This document shows, one piece after another, positions 1 through 7,483 of a stretch of 15,977 bases of DNA. Position 1 is the stretch's first letter. Each line of letters opens with the position of its first letter. The notes under the pieces were generated by a model. The model was not told the origin of the DNA, did no database searches, and saw only the letters and a list, made by a program, of their open reading frames with translations. Source of the stretch: an uncultured Oceanospirillaceae bacterium (GTDB lineage: Bacteria > Pseudomonadota > Gammaproteobacteria > Pseudomonadales > Oceanobacteraceae). A program made the translations under genes and the position numbers. The stretch spans positions 1 through 15,977 of the forward strand of contig CALJVD010000016.1 of assembly GCA_937974825.1 (NCBI GenBank), written 5' to 3'.

Positions 1-167
1 CACCACCGGCGAATGCCATTGGCTTGTCTGTGCCAGCAATGCCTATGGGCAGCCCAGGTATGGAGTACCAGAATAGATTTGACCCTTATAAAGTGTTGTT
101 ACTAATGAAAGACGGCAGCAGCCAAGTGTATGCCAATATTACTAATTTAGAGGACTCAGTAAAATGA
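1..167 (+). CDS. DUF411 family metal-binding protein, C-terminal end (partial)
   Basis: An open frame enters from the left edge (first full codon at 3) and stops with TGA at 165-167. The 54 visible residues include a VPAMPMGSPGME segment followed by DPYKVLLLMKDG. This matches the C-terminal signature of DUF411 proteins, small periplasmic proteins often encoded in copper-resistance clusters. The Met-rich MPMGSPGM stretch could bind Cu(I), but the role of the family is poorly defined. The stop overlaps the copA start in an ATGA arrangement (164-167), so the two genes are translationally coupled and this gene belongs to the copper operon. The N-terminal part, including any signal peptide and the family's Cys residues, lies outside the window. 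The family call rests on memory of the motif and is fairly safe because the context agrees. Confidence 0.75.
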   Translation, partial: PPANAIGLSVPAMPMGSPGMEYQNRFDPYKVLLLMKDGSSQVYANITNLEDSVK

Positions 168-1978
168 GACCGCTTGAAAACAACCTAAAGCCAGACGCTG
201 GTTTGCCGAATGCGAGCACGAATAATAGCCGCCGTCGTTTTGTATTAGGCGCTTCTGCACTGTTGGCGATGTCGGCCATTCCCTTTGCTAGAACCGCTTT
301 GGCTGATGCGATTAGCAGTTCACGCAAAGAGTTATCGGGTAAGGTATTTGATTTAACCATCGACTATAAGGACGTTAACTTCACCGGTAAAAAAGCCCGT
401 GCCACAGTGGTTAATCAGCTATTACCTGCGCCCTTATTGCGTTGGCAAGAAGGCGATACCGTTACACTGCGCGTAAAAAACAACTTAGACGTGGTTAGCT
501 CGATTCACTGGCACGGCATTATTCTTCCCACCGAAATGGACGGTGTTCCTGGTTTTAGTTTCGATGGCATTATGCCCGGTGAAACCTTTGAATATCAGTT
601 CACCCTGCAGCAAAGTGGCACTTATTGGTATCACAGCCACTCAGGCTTCCAAGAACAAACCGGTGTATATGGGCCCATTATTATTGACCCAGCCAAGCCC
701 GATCCAGTGAAATACGATCGTGAATATGTGGTGATGTTGTCAGACTGGTCTGATACTCCACCAGAAAAAATCTATGCAAACTTAAAGAAGCAATCGACCT
801 ATTACAATTACAGCGAGCGTACGGTCTCTGACCTGTTTGCTGATATTAAAGAAAAGGGGTTATTAAACACCTGGAAAGAGCGTTCGATGTGGAACGATAT
901 GCGCATGAGTGACCGAGATATCTCGGATGTGACCGGTGCTGCATATACCTACTTAATTAACGGCAACACGCCCGAGCAAGGCTGGCAGGCACTGTTTAAA
1001 GCCGGTGAAAAAGTACGTTTACGTCTTATAAACGCCGCCGCCATGACCATTTTTGATGTGCGTATACCCGGTCTAAAAATGACTGTGGTCGCCAGTGATG
1101 GCCAGAATATACAGCCCGTGACGGTCGACGAGTTCCGCATGGGAGTGGCAGAAACCTACGATGTTATTGTCGAACCTGAAGTTGGTAATGCCTACTGTCT
1201 TTATGCACAAAACATTGATCGTACTGGCTTTGTGGCTGGTAGCCTCACGTCAGATGCCAGTTTAGTAGCGGCTATTCCTGATATGGACCCTGCGCCTATT
1301 CTTGGCCATGGCGACATGGGAATGGATCACAGCTCGATGGATCATGGTTCTATGGATCATGGTGCTATGGATCATGGTGCTATGGATCATGGCTCGATGA
1401 ATCAGGGTGACGTAGCGGCTTTAGGGTTGGCAGGCCATGGCAGCTTGGCTGAAATCAAACACGTTAAAACAGAGTTTGGCCCGCAGGTCGATATGCGTGC
1501 TGAAATGCCGCAAAACGGCTTAAGTGATCCTGGCATTGGTTTGCGTGAACACCAACAACTCTATGGTCGAAAAGTATTAACCTACGCCGACATTAAAGGC
1601 TTACATCCCACCCGCGATAAACGTCAACCCAGCCGCGAAATTCAATTGCACCTAACCGGCAATATGCATCGTTATATGTGGTCGATTAATGGCGTTAAGT
1701 TTACCGATGCCGAACCTTTGGTTCTCGAATACGGTGAGCGTGTGCGCATTACCTTAGTTAACGACACCATGATGACTCACCCTATGCATTTGCACGGGCT
1801 CTGGAGTGAATTAGAAACCGGTGATCCAGATTTTATTCCACGTAAACACACAGTGTTGGTACAGCCCGGTTCAAAAATTAGCTATTTGGTTACAGCGGAT
1901 GCGAAAGGGCAGTGGGCATACCACTGTCATTTGCTCTATCACATGCCCGGCATGTTTATCAAAGTGTTGGTTAAATAA
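164..1978 (+). CDS. copA: CopA-family multicopper oxidase, copper resistance, Tat-exported
   Basis: This is a 604-residue periplasmic multicopper oxidase of the CopA/PcoA family, which oxidises Cu(I) to the less toxic Cu(II) and sequesters copper. The N-terminus carries a twin-arginine signal (RRRF at residues 23-26, hydrophobic stretch, likely cleavage after Ala47). The copper-ligand motifs are all visible: HWHG at 115-118, HSH at 157-159, HPMHLHG at 539-545, and HCHLLYH at 587-593 with the type 1 Cys at 588. Three cupredoxin domains fit the length. A Met/His-rich insert at 385-412 contains five tandem MDHxx units. The start overlaps the upstream DUF411 stop by 4 bp, and copB begins 10 bp downstream. 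One oddity is that the segment after His593 (MPGMF) appears one residue shorter than in E. coli PcoA as I recall it. This is not the P-type ATPase that shares the copA name. Confidence 0.95.
   Translation: MRPLENNLKPDAGLPNASTNNSRRRFVLGASALLAMSAIPFARTALADAISSSRKELSGKVFDLTIDYKDVNFTGKKARATVVNQLLPAPLLRWQEGDTVTLRVKNNLDVVSSIHWHGIILPTEMDGVPGFSFDGIMPGETFEYQFTLQQSGTYWYHSHSGFQEQTGVYGPIIIDPAKPDPVKYDREYVVMLSDWSDTPPEKIYANLKKQSTYYNYSERTVSDLFADIKEKGLLNTWKERSMWNDMRMSDRDISDVTGAAYTYLINGNTPEQGWQALFKAGEKVRLRLINAAAMTIFDVRIPGLKMTVVASDGQNIQPVTVDEFRMGVAETYDVIVEPEVGNAYCLYAQNIDRTGFVAGSLTSDASLVAAIPDMDPAPILGHGDMGMDHSSMDHGSMDHGAMDHGAMDHGSMNQGDVAALGLAGHGSLAEIKHVKTEFGPQVDMRAEMPQNGLSDPGIGLREHQQLYGRKVLTYADIKGLHPTRDKRQPSREIQLHLTGNMHRYMWSINGVKFTDAEPLVLEYGERVRITLVNDTMMTHPMHLHGLWSELETGDPDFIPRKHTVLVQPGSKISYLVTADAKGQWAYHCHLLYHMPGMFIKVLVK
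1322..1396 (+). repeat. Five tandem 15-bp units encoding MDH-G/S-S/A copper-binding repeats
   Basis: Five in-frame 15-bp units (ATGGATCAY plus two small residues) encode MDHSS, MDHGS, MDHGA, MDHGA and MDHGS, residues 387-411 of CopA. The third and fourth units are nearly identical at the DNA level, as expected for slippage-driven copy change. Met/His repeats of this kind bind extra Cu(I)/Cu(II) in CopA and CopB proteins. Confidence 0.9.
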
Positions 1979-1988
1979 AGGGGGGGGT

Positions 1989-2702
1989 ATGAAAAGCTTT
2001 CATTTAATAAGCACAAGCTTAATGGCAATGGCCGCTCTCTTATCCAATGGCTTGGCGCATGCAGGTGGTGATGACAATCCATTGCTCGCCAAGTTTATGC
2101 TGGATGAGTTTGAAAGAGGGGTTGAGTCTAATGATTCAACCAACTTCGAAGCACAAGCATGGATAGGTAAAGACCTAGATAAGCTTTGGCTAAAAGCCGA
2201 AGGCGGCTATAAAAACAGCGATGAAAAAGCACTGGAGCTGCAAGCACTTTACAGCCGTGCTATTGCGCCTTTTTGGGATGCCCAAATTGGTTTAAGGGTT
2301 GAAACCGAACCGTCACCATCACGCAAGTGGGCGGTGTTAGGGCTGCAGGGGTTAGCGCCTTATCATTTTGATATCGATGCTGCTTTATTTATCGGCGAAA
2401 AAGGCCGTACCGCTGTACGTTTAAATGCCGATTACGATTTGTTAATCACACAAAAACTGATTCTATCGCCAGAAGTAGAAGTGAACTTCTATGGCAAGAA
2501 CGATGCTGAATTAGGCATAGGTTCTGGCTTATCGGATATCAGTACCGCTCTGCGCTTGCGCTATGAAATTATTCGTGAATTCGCACCTTATATTGGCATT
2601 GAACGCAGCCAGAAGTTTGGCAAAACCTCTGACCTTGCCAGTAATGCCGGTTTTAAAACTAATGAAACTCAAGTGGTGGTTGGTTTAAGGTTGTGGTTCT
2701 AA
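1989..2702 (+). CDS. copB: CopB-family outer-membrane copper resistance protein
   Basis: The gene encodes a 237-residue protein matching CopB/PcoB, an outer-membrane beta-barrel protein that partners with CopA in copper tolerance. A Sec signal peptide ends near residue 25 (LAHA before GGDDN). The mature part shows alternating beta-strand patterns typical of the family, including WIGKDLDKLWLKAEG, the Y-S-R-A-I-A-P-F-W-D-A-Q segment, APYHFD and a terminal aromatic residue (LRLWF), the usual last residue of outer-membrane barrels. The ATG at 1989 is chosen because a G-rich ribosome site (AAAGG at the copA stop, then seven Gs) precedes it and a signal peptide follows. A longer open frame starting inside copA would lack the signal. 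Unlike many CopB proteins, it has no Met/His-rich N-terminal region. Confidence 0.92.
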   Translation: MKSFHLISTSLMAMAALLSNGLAHAGGDDNPLLAKFMLDEFERGVESNDSTNFEAQAWIGKDLDKLWLKAEGGYKNSDEKALELQALYSRAIAPFWDAQIGLRVETEPSPSRKWAVLGLQGLAPYHFDIDAALFIGEKGRTAVRLNADYDLLITQKLILSPEVEVNFYGKNDAELGIGSGLSDISTALRLRYEIIREFAPYIGIERSQKFGKTSDLASNAGFKTNETQVVVGLRLWF

Positions 2703-2736
2703 TCATAGGGTAATACCAACGTATTAAGGAATTAAA

Positions 2737-3105
2737 ATGAAATTTTTAAAAGCTATTGTGCTGTTAACCAGCTTTGTTTTTAGTACCTCTGTGTGGGCTC
2801 ATGCAGAACTAATAAGCTCTTCTCCAGTTAAGAAAGCAATGTTGCATGAATCACCGACTAAGCTGGTGCTATCTTTTTCTGCACCAGTGCGATTAGTACG
2901 GTTAGAACTACGCGATAAATCAAATAAAGCCATGGCCATCGAAAAGCCTTCTATGAAGAAAAGCCAAGCAGACTACTCGCTAAAATTACCGCCCTTAGCC
3001 GACTCTACCTATACCGTAAGTTGGATAATGATGGGTGAAGACGGCCATAAAATGACAGGGCAGTTTGATTTTATGGTGCATACACATACTGCAACGCGTC
3101 ATTAG
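2737..3105 (+). CDS. copC: CopC periplasmic copper-binding protein
   Basis: This 122-residue protein has a Sec signal peptide ending SVWA, so the mature protein begins with His22 (HAELISSSP). That N-terminal histidine is the hallmark Cu(II) ligand of the CopC/YobA family. The other conserved Cu(II) ligands, Asp102 and His104, lie in EDGHKMTGQF near the C-terminus. The fold is a small cupredoxin-like beta barrel that carries copper in the periplasm and works with CopD. The central Met-rich Cu(I) site of Pseudomonas CopC is weak here, with only scattered Met at 66, 73, 98 and 99, so this may be mainly a Cu(II)-type CopC. The His-containing tail (HTHTATRH) may add weak metal binding. A strong AAGGA ribosome site at 2726-2730 supports the start. 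It lies 34 bp after copB and 18 bp before copD. Confidence 0.93.
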   Translation: MKFLKAIVLLTSFVFSTSVWAHAELISSSPVKKAMLHESPTKLVLSFSAPVRLVRLELRDKSNKAMAIEKPSMKKSQADYSLKLPPLADSTYTVSWIMMGEDGHKMTGQFDFMVHTHTATRH

Positions 3106-3123
3106 TGGCAGAGGTAACTAAGT

Positions 3124-4032
3124 ATGTCGCTGACAGCATTTGATTTAATAGCACTGATCACTAAATGGCTTGTATACCTAAGCTTTGCAGCGGTTGTCGG
3201 CGGGACTTTTATGTTTGCTTTGCTTCGCAACACCCCTAAGGAAGTTGCAGGAATTCGTCATTATATCTGTGGTGGTGCTGCGGTTGGCGTGTTGGCTGTA
3301 CTGGTGAACTATTTAGTACAAGTTGGCTCTTTTTCTGAAAGTGGGTTCATTGGTATGTTTGATTACCAAATGCATACATTTCTCTGGGCAAGCTCGGTGG
3401 GTGATTCAGTACTGTGGCGCTTTGTTGGATTCGGTTTAGCCGTTCTGGCGAGCATCTGTATGCTTCACTCCAACGTCAATATCAGAAGAGTTGCACAAGG
3501 GTTACTGCTAAGCAGTGCGGTGCTATTGGCTATTGCCTTTACTCAAATAGGTCATAGTGCTGAACTCAGTAAATATGCTCGTGTTATGGTCTTTCTGCAT
3601 GTCTTGGCTATTGGTTGCTGGTTTGGCTCTTTTTATCCTCTGTGGCGACTATGTAATAGCACAAACGTAGCCTTAATAAAGCGCACAATGGATAGCTTTG
3701 GTCTTCTCGGTATAGTGCTTGTAAGTGTGGTTGTCTTCTCAGGTGCCAACCTGTTGTGGCAATTATTTAATAACTTTAGTGAGTTCTTCAGCAGCAGTTA
3801 TGGTCTAGCCATACTCGTTAAGTTAACGTTTGTGATGGTTATTATGCTGTTTGCAGCGCTGCATAAGTTTATTTTGGTACCAAAGTTAGCAACGGATAAC
3901 AGTTTGCATGCGCAGCAATTACTGCAAAAATCAATTGCGATAGAAGCTGTAGTGGGGCTGTTTATTCTGGCAACTACCGCTGTTTTATCCAGTGTTCTAG
4001 GGCCTGTCAGCCTTGGCTCAGGAATGTATTAA
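3124..4032 (+). CDS. copD: CopD inner-membrane copper protein
   Basis: The gene encodes a 302-residue polytopic membrane protein of the CopD family, with about eight hydrophobic segments. CopD works with CopC in moving copper across the inner membrane, although direct transport evidence for the family is limited. Conserved-looking histidines sit next to membrane segments: His144 in TQIGHSAEL, His159 in FLHVLAIGCWFGSFYPLW, and His247 in ALHKF. The HVLAIGCWFG segment is a typical family motif. GAGG at 3111-3114, nine bases before the ATG, supports the start. The stop is one base from the ATG of the next small gene, indicating coupled translation. Codon use is more AT-rich than in copA, but I see no frame disruption. 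Confidence 0.92.
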   Translation: MSLTAFDLIALITKWLVYLSFAAVVGGTFMFALLRNTPKEVAGIRHYICGGAAVGVLAVLVNYLVQVGSFSESGFIGMFDYQMHTFLWASSVGDSVLWRFVGFGLAVLASICMLHSNVNIRRVAQGLLLSSAVLLAIAFTQIGHSAELSKYARVMVFLHVLAIGCWFGSFYPLWRLCNSTNVALIKRTMDSFGLLGIVLVSVVVFSGANLLWQLFNNFSEFFSSSYGLAILVKLTFVMVIMLFAALHKFILVPKLATDNSLHAQQLLQKSIAIEAVVGLFILATTAVLSSVLGPVSLGSGMY

Positions 4033-4033
4033 T

Positions 4034-4420
4034 ATGAACCAATCGACACCTAACATGGCATTACGATTATGGATGCTCTTCATTCTACTGGCTTACTCTG
4101 TACAGTCAGTAGGTGCTGTTGGGTGGAGTAATGAGTCTTCGCAGCTTCAATCGCATACTATAAGCGAATGTCATGAAATGAATTCACAGATGGCATCAGT
4201 AGGGTCAATGACGTCTGTGATGCATGTGAATTCAACAGAACAAACTGCAGAGTGCTGCACATTAGATTGCCCAATGGTCTCTTGTCATAACGTCAGCATA
4301 TTTGTAAGTAATTTAACTGAGTTACGCTTGGCTAAATCCATTGTGTTTGATTTTAGTTTTAAGCCCTTAAAACCGTTCAATATTTCTAGTAACCCCTACC
4401 GCCCACCCATTCTCGCCTAA
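4034..4420 (+). CDS. Small secreted Cys/Met/His-rich protein of copper cluster
   Basis: This 128-residue protein has no firmly recognised name. It has a Sec-type signal (RLWMLFILLAYSVQSVGA, cleavage near residue 28). The mature part is rich in soft-metal ligands: Cys46, 74, 75, 79 and 84, His41, 47, 64 and 85, and Met49, 53, 59, 63 and 81. These form an ECHEM segment and a CC-x3-C-x4-CH cluster. The C-terminus ends with NPYRPPILA, reminiscent of the YRPP ending of small DUF2946-like hypothetical proteins next to copper efflux genes. Its place between copD and cusC suggests periplasmic copper binding; this is inferred. The ATG at 4034 is preferred to one at 4013 inside copD because it directly precedes the basic and hydrophobic signal regions and has AGGA about 10 bases upstream. 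Confidence 0.75.
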   Translation: MNQSTPNMALRLWMLFILLAYSVQSVGAVGWSNESSQLQSHTISECHEMNSQMASVGSMTSVMHVNSTEQTAECCTLDCPMVSCHNVSIFVSNLTELRLAKSIVFDFSFKPLKPFNISSNPYRPPILA

Positions 4421-4533
4421 CACGGGATTAATCCGTTTAAAAAACGGCTTTGTTGTTAGTCGAGGGCCTCAAACCCTCAAAGTAATGTCTCGCTTAACCT
4501 TAAAGGTTGCTGCGAAAAGACGAGGGTAATTAC
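4421..4533 (+). promoter_or_regulatory. Hairpin-rich gap between cop and cus genes
   Basis: This is the only gap over 40 bp inside the copper block. It holds three short perfect inverted repeats: CCGTTT/AAACGG (4433-4438 and 4442-4447, followed by a T-rich CTTTGTTGTT), GAGGG/CCCTC (4462-4466 and 4474-4478), and AACCTT/AAGGTT (4496-4501 and 4503-4508). The first resembles a weak intrinsic terminator. The others could be RNA hairpins or an operator for the cus genes. I see no convincing sigma-70 promoter and no recognisable CopR/CusR box, so the regulatory role is inferred. Confidence 0.35.
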
Positions 4534-5928
4534 ATGATAAGTGTTATCAAAACCATCAAAGACACGAATGTTCGCCTTAAAATGCGCATGTTCAGTGTTG
4601 TGCTGCTATTGCTAGTTAGCAGTGTTACGCCAACGGTTATGGCGGCTGAGTATTCCTTAGCGCAAGCCATTAAAAAAGCGCAGGAAAATGACCCTTGGTT
4701 AGAAGGAAGTCGTTTTCGTCAGCAAAGTTTAGAGGCGTTAAGCGTGCAAGCGGGCAGCTTGCCAGACCCTACGGTGAGCTTAGGGCTAGGTAATATCAAC
4801 ATCAATAATTCTGATGCTATGGGTAAAGGTGTTAATAATTATAACGTTGGCATCAGCCAAATGTTTTCACGCGGTAACAGTTTATCTTTACAGCGAGAAC
4901 AGCTGAATACGCTCAGCCAAATGCAGCCTTTGGTGCGTGAAGATAGAAATGCCAGCACGGCAGTCACTGTTTCTCACCTGTGGCTGGAAATTCTTCGCAG
5001 CCAGCAAACCATCCGCTTAATAGAACAAGATAGAAGTCTTTTCGAGCATCTCGTGGATATCGTGCAATCGAGTTATGCCACTGCGTCTGGACGAACACGC
5101 CAACAAGACTTGGTGCGAGCGCAACTAGAGCTGACTCGTTTAGAAGACCGTTTAACGATGTTGCGACAAAATCAAGAAAATCAATTAGCTCTGTTAGCCG
5201 AGTGGCTTGGTGACTATAGCGATTTAAGTATCGACACAGCTGAAAGCTTACCACTCTCTCTTGGTTCGCTTTCGATTGGCTCGTTTGCCAAGAACGATGG
5301 TAAAGAGAATCGTGATTTGATTGAAGCCTTAATCGCTCATCCAAAGGTCACCAGTATTGATCGCAAAATAAAGGCAGGTGAGTTAGGCGTTAGGTTAGCT
5401 AAGCAAAGCTATAAGCCTCAGTGGGGGGTTAATGCAAATTATATGGCCAGTACTAAAGATGATGACCAACCTGATGTTATGTCCGTTGGAATTAGTTTTG
5501 ATCTGCCGCTGTTTACCGGCAAAAAACAAGATAAACAGGTGCAAGCTGCCATAGCGGATAACGAAGAAGTTAAAACGGAGCGTGCGTTAGCCTTGCGACA
5601 GTTGCGCGCAGGTTTTGAAGCGGCAAAAAGCAATTACCTAAGATTGATTGAGCGTAAAGAGCTGTTTGATACCCGCTTACTTAAAGAAATGTCTGAGCAA
5701 GCAGAAGCATCGTTAACGGCTTATACCAATGACGATGGAGACTTTGCAGAAGTGGTGCGGGCTCGTATCACTGAGCTAAATGCAAAAATAGAATCGCTCA
5801 ATATTGACGTGGAAATTCAAAAAGCCATTGCTCAGATCAATTACTTTCTCGTCGCAAAAACAAACCCATTAGATTCAACGGAATTACCTAATAGTAAACA
5901 TACTATTAATGGAGTGTCACATGAATAA
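4534..5928 (+). CDS. cusC: CusC-like outer-membrane efflux channel (TolC family)
   Basis: The gene encodes a 464-residue outer-membrane factor of the TolC/OEP family, the exit duct of the CusCBA copper/silver pump. A signal peptide ends near Ala38 (LLLLVSSVTPTVMAA before EYSLAQ). The mature protein opens with SLAQAIKKAQENDPWLEGSR, typical of the first OEP repeat, and has long heptad-like helices for the periplasmic tunnel plus a second repeat starting near LIEALIAHPKV. No lipobox cysteine is present, unlike E. coli CusC, so it is probably not lipidated. The ATG at 4534 has GAGGG seven bases upstream. This leaves a rather long 18-residue n-region, and starts at Met17 or Met19 are possible. A TTG at 4507 lacks a good ribosome site. 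The end overlaps cusB by 8 bp. Confidence 0.9.
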   Translation: MISVIKTIKDTNVRLKMRMFSVVLLLLVSSVTPTVMAAEYSLAQAIKKAQENDPWLEGSRFRQQSLEALSVQAGSLPDPTVSLGLGNININNSDAMGKGVNNYNVGISQMFSRGNSLSLQREQLNTLSQMQPLVREDRNASTAVTVSHLWLEILRSQQTIRLIEQDRSLFEHLVDIVQSSYATASGRTRQQDLVRAQLELTRLEDRLTMLRQNQENQLALLAEWLGDYSDLSIDTAESLPLSLGSLSIGSFAKNDGKENRDLIEALIAHPKVTSIDRKIKAGELGVRLAKQSYKPQWGVNANYMASTKDDDQPDVMSVGISFDLPLFTGKKQDKQVQAAIADNEEVKTERALALRQLRAGFEAAKSNYLRLIERKELFDTRLLKEMSEQAEASLTAYTNDDGDFAEVVRARITELNAKIESLNIDVEIQKAIAQINYFLVAKTNPLDSTELPNSKHTINGVSHE

Positions 5929-7480
5929 ACTAAAAAACAACAAACTCGTTGCCATTAGTGCAGCGATAAGCGGCTTGATTGTTGGTGTTTTAATTACCTT
6001 ATCCGTTTATCAAGGAAAGTCTGGGAGTGATGAGCAGGCAAAGCTTGAAAAAATACCGCTGTATTGGGTAGCACCGATGGATCCAAATTATCGACGAGAT
6101 GAGCCTGGCAAGTCTCCCATGGGGATGGATCTTATTCCCGTTTTTGAGGAAGGCACCAGTGTTAATGATGCCGGCCCCGGCACGATCAATATTTCACCTG
6201 ATGTCGTTAACAACCTTGGGGTTAGAACAGCCACGGTTGCACGTAAAAAACTGCAAGAGGAAATAGTCACAGTCGGTTATGTGCAATACGATGAAAATCG
6301 ATTAGTCCATATTCATCCACGTGTATCAGGATGGGTAGAAAAGCTGTACACCAAAGCAGCTGGGTATCCGGTGACCAAAGGGGAGCCATTGTATTCTTTA
6401 TACTCACCCGAGTTAGTGAATGCGCAAGAGGAATTGGTTCTGGCAATCAATCGCAGCAACACACGTTTAATTCAGGCAGCAGAAGACCGTCTGCGAGCAC
6501 TGCAAATATCAGAAGAGTTCATCAAAAACTTAAAGCGCACGCTTGTTATTAAACAAACGGTTAATTTTTATGCACCGCAAAGCGGCGTGATTGATAGCTT
6601 AAGCATTCGTGAAGGATTTTATGTGGAACCAAGCACTACTATGCTGAGCATTGGCGCACTTGATCGAGTTTGGGTTGAAGCGGAAGTGTTTGAAAGCCAG
6701 TCGGCTCAGGTGAAGTTAAACGACTCGGTAACGATGACATTGGATTACTTGCCCGGTAAAAAATGGACAGGAAATGTTAAGTACATTTATCCAACATTGG
6801 ACAGTAAAACTCGTACTGCTCGAGTGCGCTTAAGTTTTGATAATCCGCAAGGTGAGCTCAAACCTAACATGTTCGCACAGGTAATCATTCATAACGAAAA
6901 CCCAGAACCTTTGCTGGTTATTCCACGAGAGGCGTTGATTCGTACAGGCAATCAAGACCGAGTGGTGCTTGCTTTGGGTGAGGGCAGTTTTAAGTCGGTG
7001 GCGGTACAGGCAGGTCGTTCCAACCAACACTTCTTTGAAATCATTGAGGGGTTAAAAGAAGGGGAGCGCATAGTCACTTCTGCACAATTTTTATTGGATT
7101 CAGAATCCAGTAAAACGTCAGATTTTAAGCGTATTCACCATGCTGATGAGCGCCCAACTTCAGTTTGGGTAAGCGCTGAAGTGCTAAGTGTTATGGCTGA
7201 TCATCGTATGATTTCTGTTAGTCATGAAGCAATCGAACAATGGCAATGGCCGGCCATGGTTATGGATTTTAACGTCAGCCAAAAAGTGGATATTGATTCT
7301 TTAACCGTTGGCATGAGCTTGCATATTGAAATTGAAACGCTTGATGAAAATCAATATGAAGTATCTGCCATTCACATACAAGAAGGCAGCGCTGAGCTTC
7401 AAGCAATAGATGAGCATGATAGCGAAAGTCATGAGAGCGAAAGTCAATCTCGCCAAAACAACCAACAAGATAAGGAGTAA
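5921..7480 (+). CDS. cusB: CusB-type RND adaptor with fused CusF metallochaperone domain
   Basis: This 519-residue periplasmic adaptor joins CusA to CusC. A membrane anchor spans residues 10-29. Residues 48-75 form the heavy-metal-binding motif typical of CusB (YWVAPMDPNYRRDEPG, then SPMGMDLIPV), with Met53, 67 and 69. The barrel-sandwich and beta-barrel adaptor region occupies roughly 85-400. Residues 415-489 form a CusF-like domain: VWVSAEVLSV, then His435, Trp443, Met446 and Met448 in the WPAMVMDF motif. The H-8-W-3-M-2-M spacing is identical to E. coli CusF (H36, W44, M47, M49). A hydrophilic Glu/Ser/His/Gln tail follows. No separate cusF gene is present, so the fused domain would deliver Cu(I)/Ag(I) to the pump, as proposed for SilB-type adaptors. 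GGAG six bases before the ATG at 5921 favours this start over 5909. The stop lies 3 bp before cusA. Confidence 0.93.
   Translation: MNKLKNNKLVAISAAISGLIVGVLITLSVYQGKSGSDEQAKLEKIPLYWVAPMDPNYRRDEPGKSPMGMDLIPVFEEGTSVNDAGPGTINISPDVVNNLGVRTATVARKKLQEEIVTVGYVQYDENRLVHIHPRVSGWVEKLYTKAAGYPVTKGEPLYSLYSPELVNAQEELVLAINRSNTRLIQAAEDRLRALQISEEFIKNLKRTLVIKQTVNFYAPQSGVIDSLSIREGFYVEPSTTMLSIGALDRVWVEAEVFESQSAQVKLNDSVTMTLDYLPGKKWTGNVKYIYPTLDSKTRTARVRLSFDNPQGELKPNMFAQVIIHNENPEPLLVIPREALIRTGNQDRVVLALGEGSFKSVAVQAGRSNQHFFEIIEGLKEGERIVTSAQFLLDSESSKTSDFKRIHHADERPTSVWVSAEVLSVMADHRMISVSHEAIEQWQWPAMVMDFNVSQKVDIDSLTVGMSLHIEIETLDENQYEVSAIHIQEGSAELQAIDEHDSESHESESQSRQNNQQDKE
7163..7387 (+). other. CusF-like domain within CusB (residues 415-489)
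   Basis: This sub-region of cusB encodes a small OB-fold-type CusF domain. The Cu(I)/Ag(I) ligands His435, Met446 and Met448 and the capping Trp443 are all present. The rest follows the family pattern of a hydrophobic strand, WPAM-MDF, then a DSLTVGMSLHIEIE segment matching the LKxGDKVxFxFE part of CusF. Confidence 0.88.
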
Positions 7481-7483
7481 ATC

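Noticed and set aside
1821..1988. Longer open frame giving copB an N-terminal extension that starts inside copA
   Set aside because: The extension overlaps the conserved copA C-terminus and would bury the signal peptide. The ATG at 1989 has a G-rich ribosome site and a proper signal sequence.
4496..4508. AACCTTAAAGGTT considered as a MerR/CueR-type operator
   Set aside because: CueR-type sites have ACCTT and AAGGT half-sites separated by several more bases within a 19-bp promoter spacer. Here the arms are one base apart and no matching -35/-10 pair flanks them.
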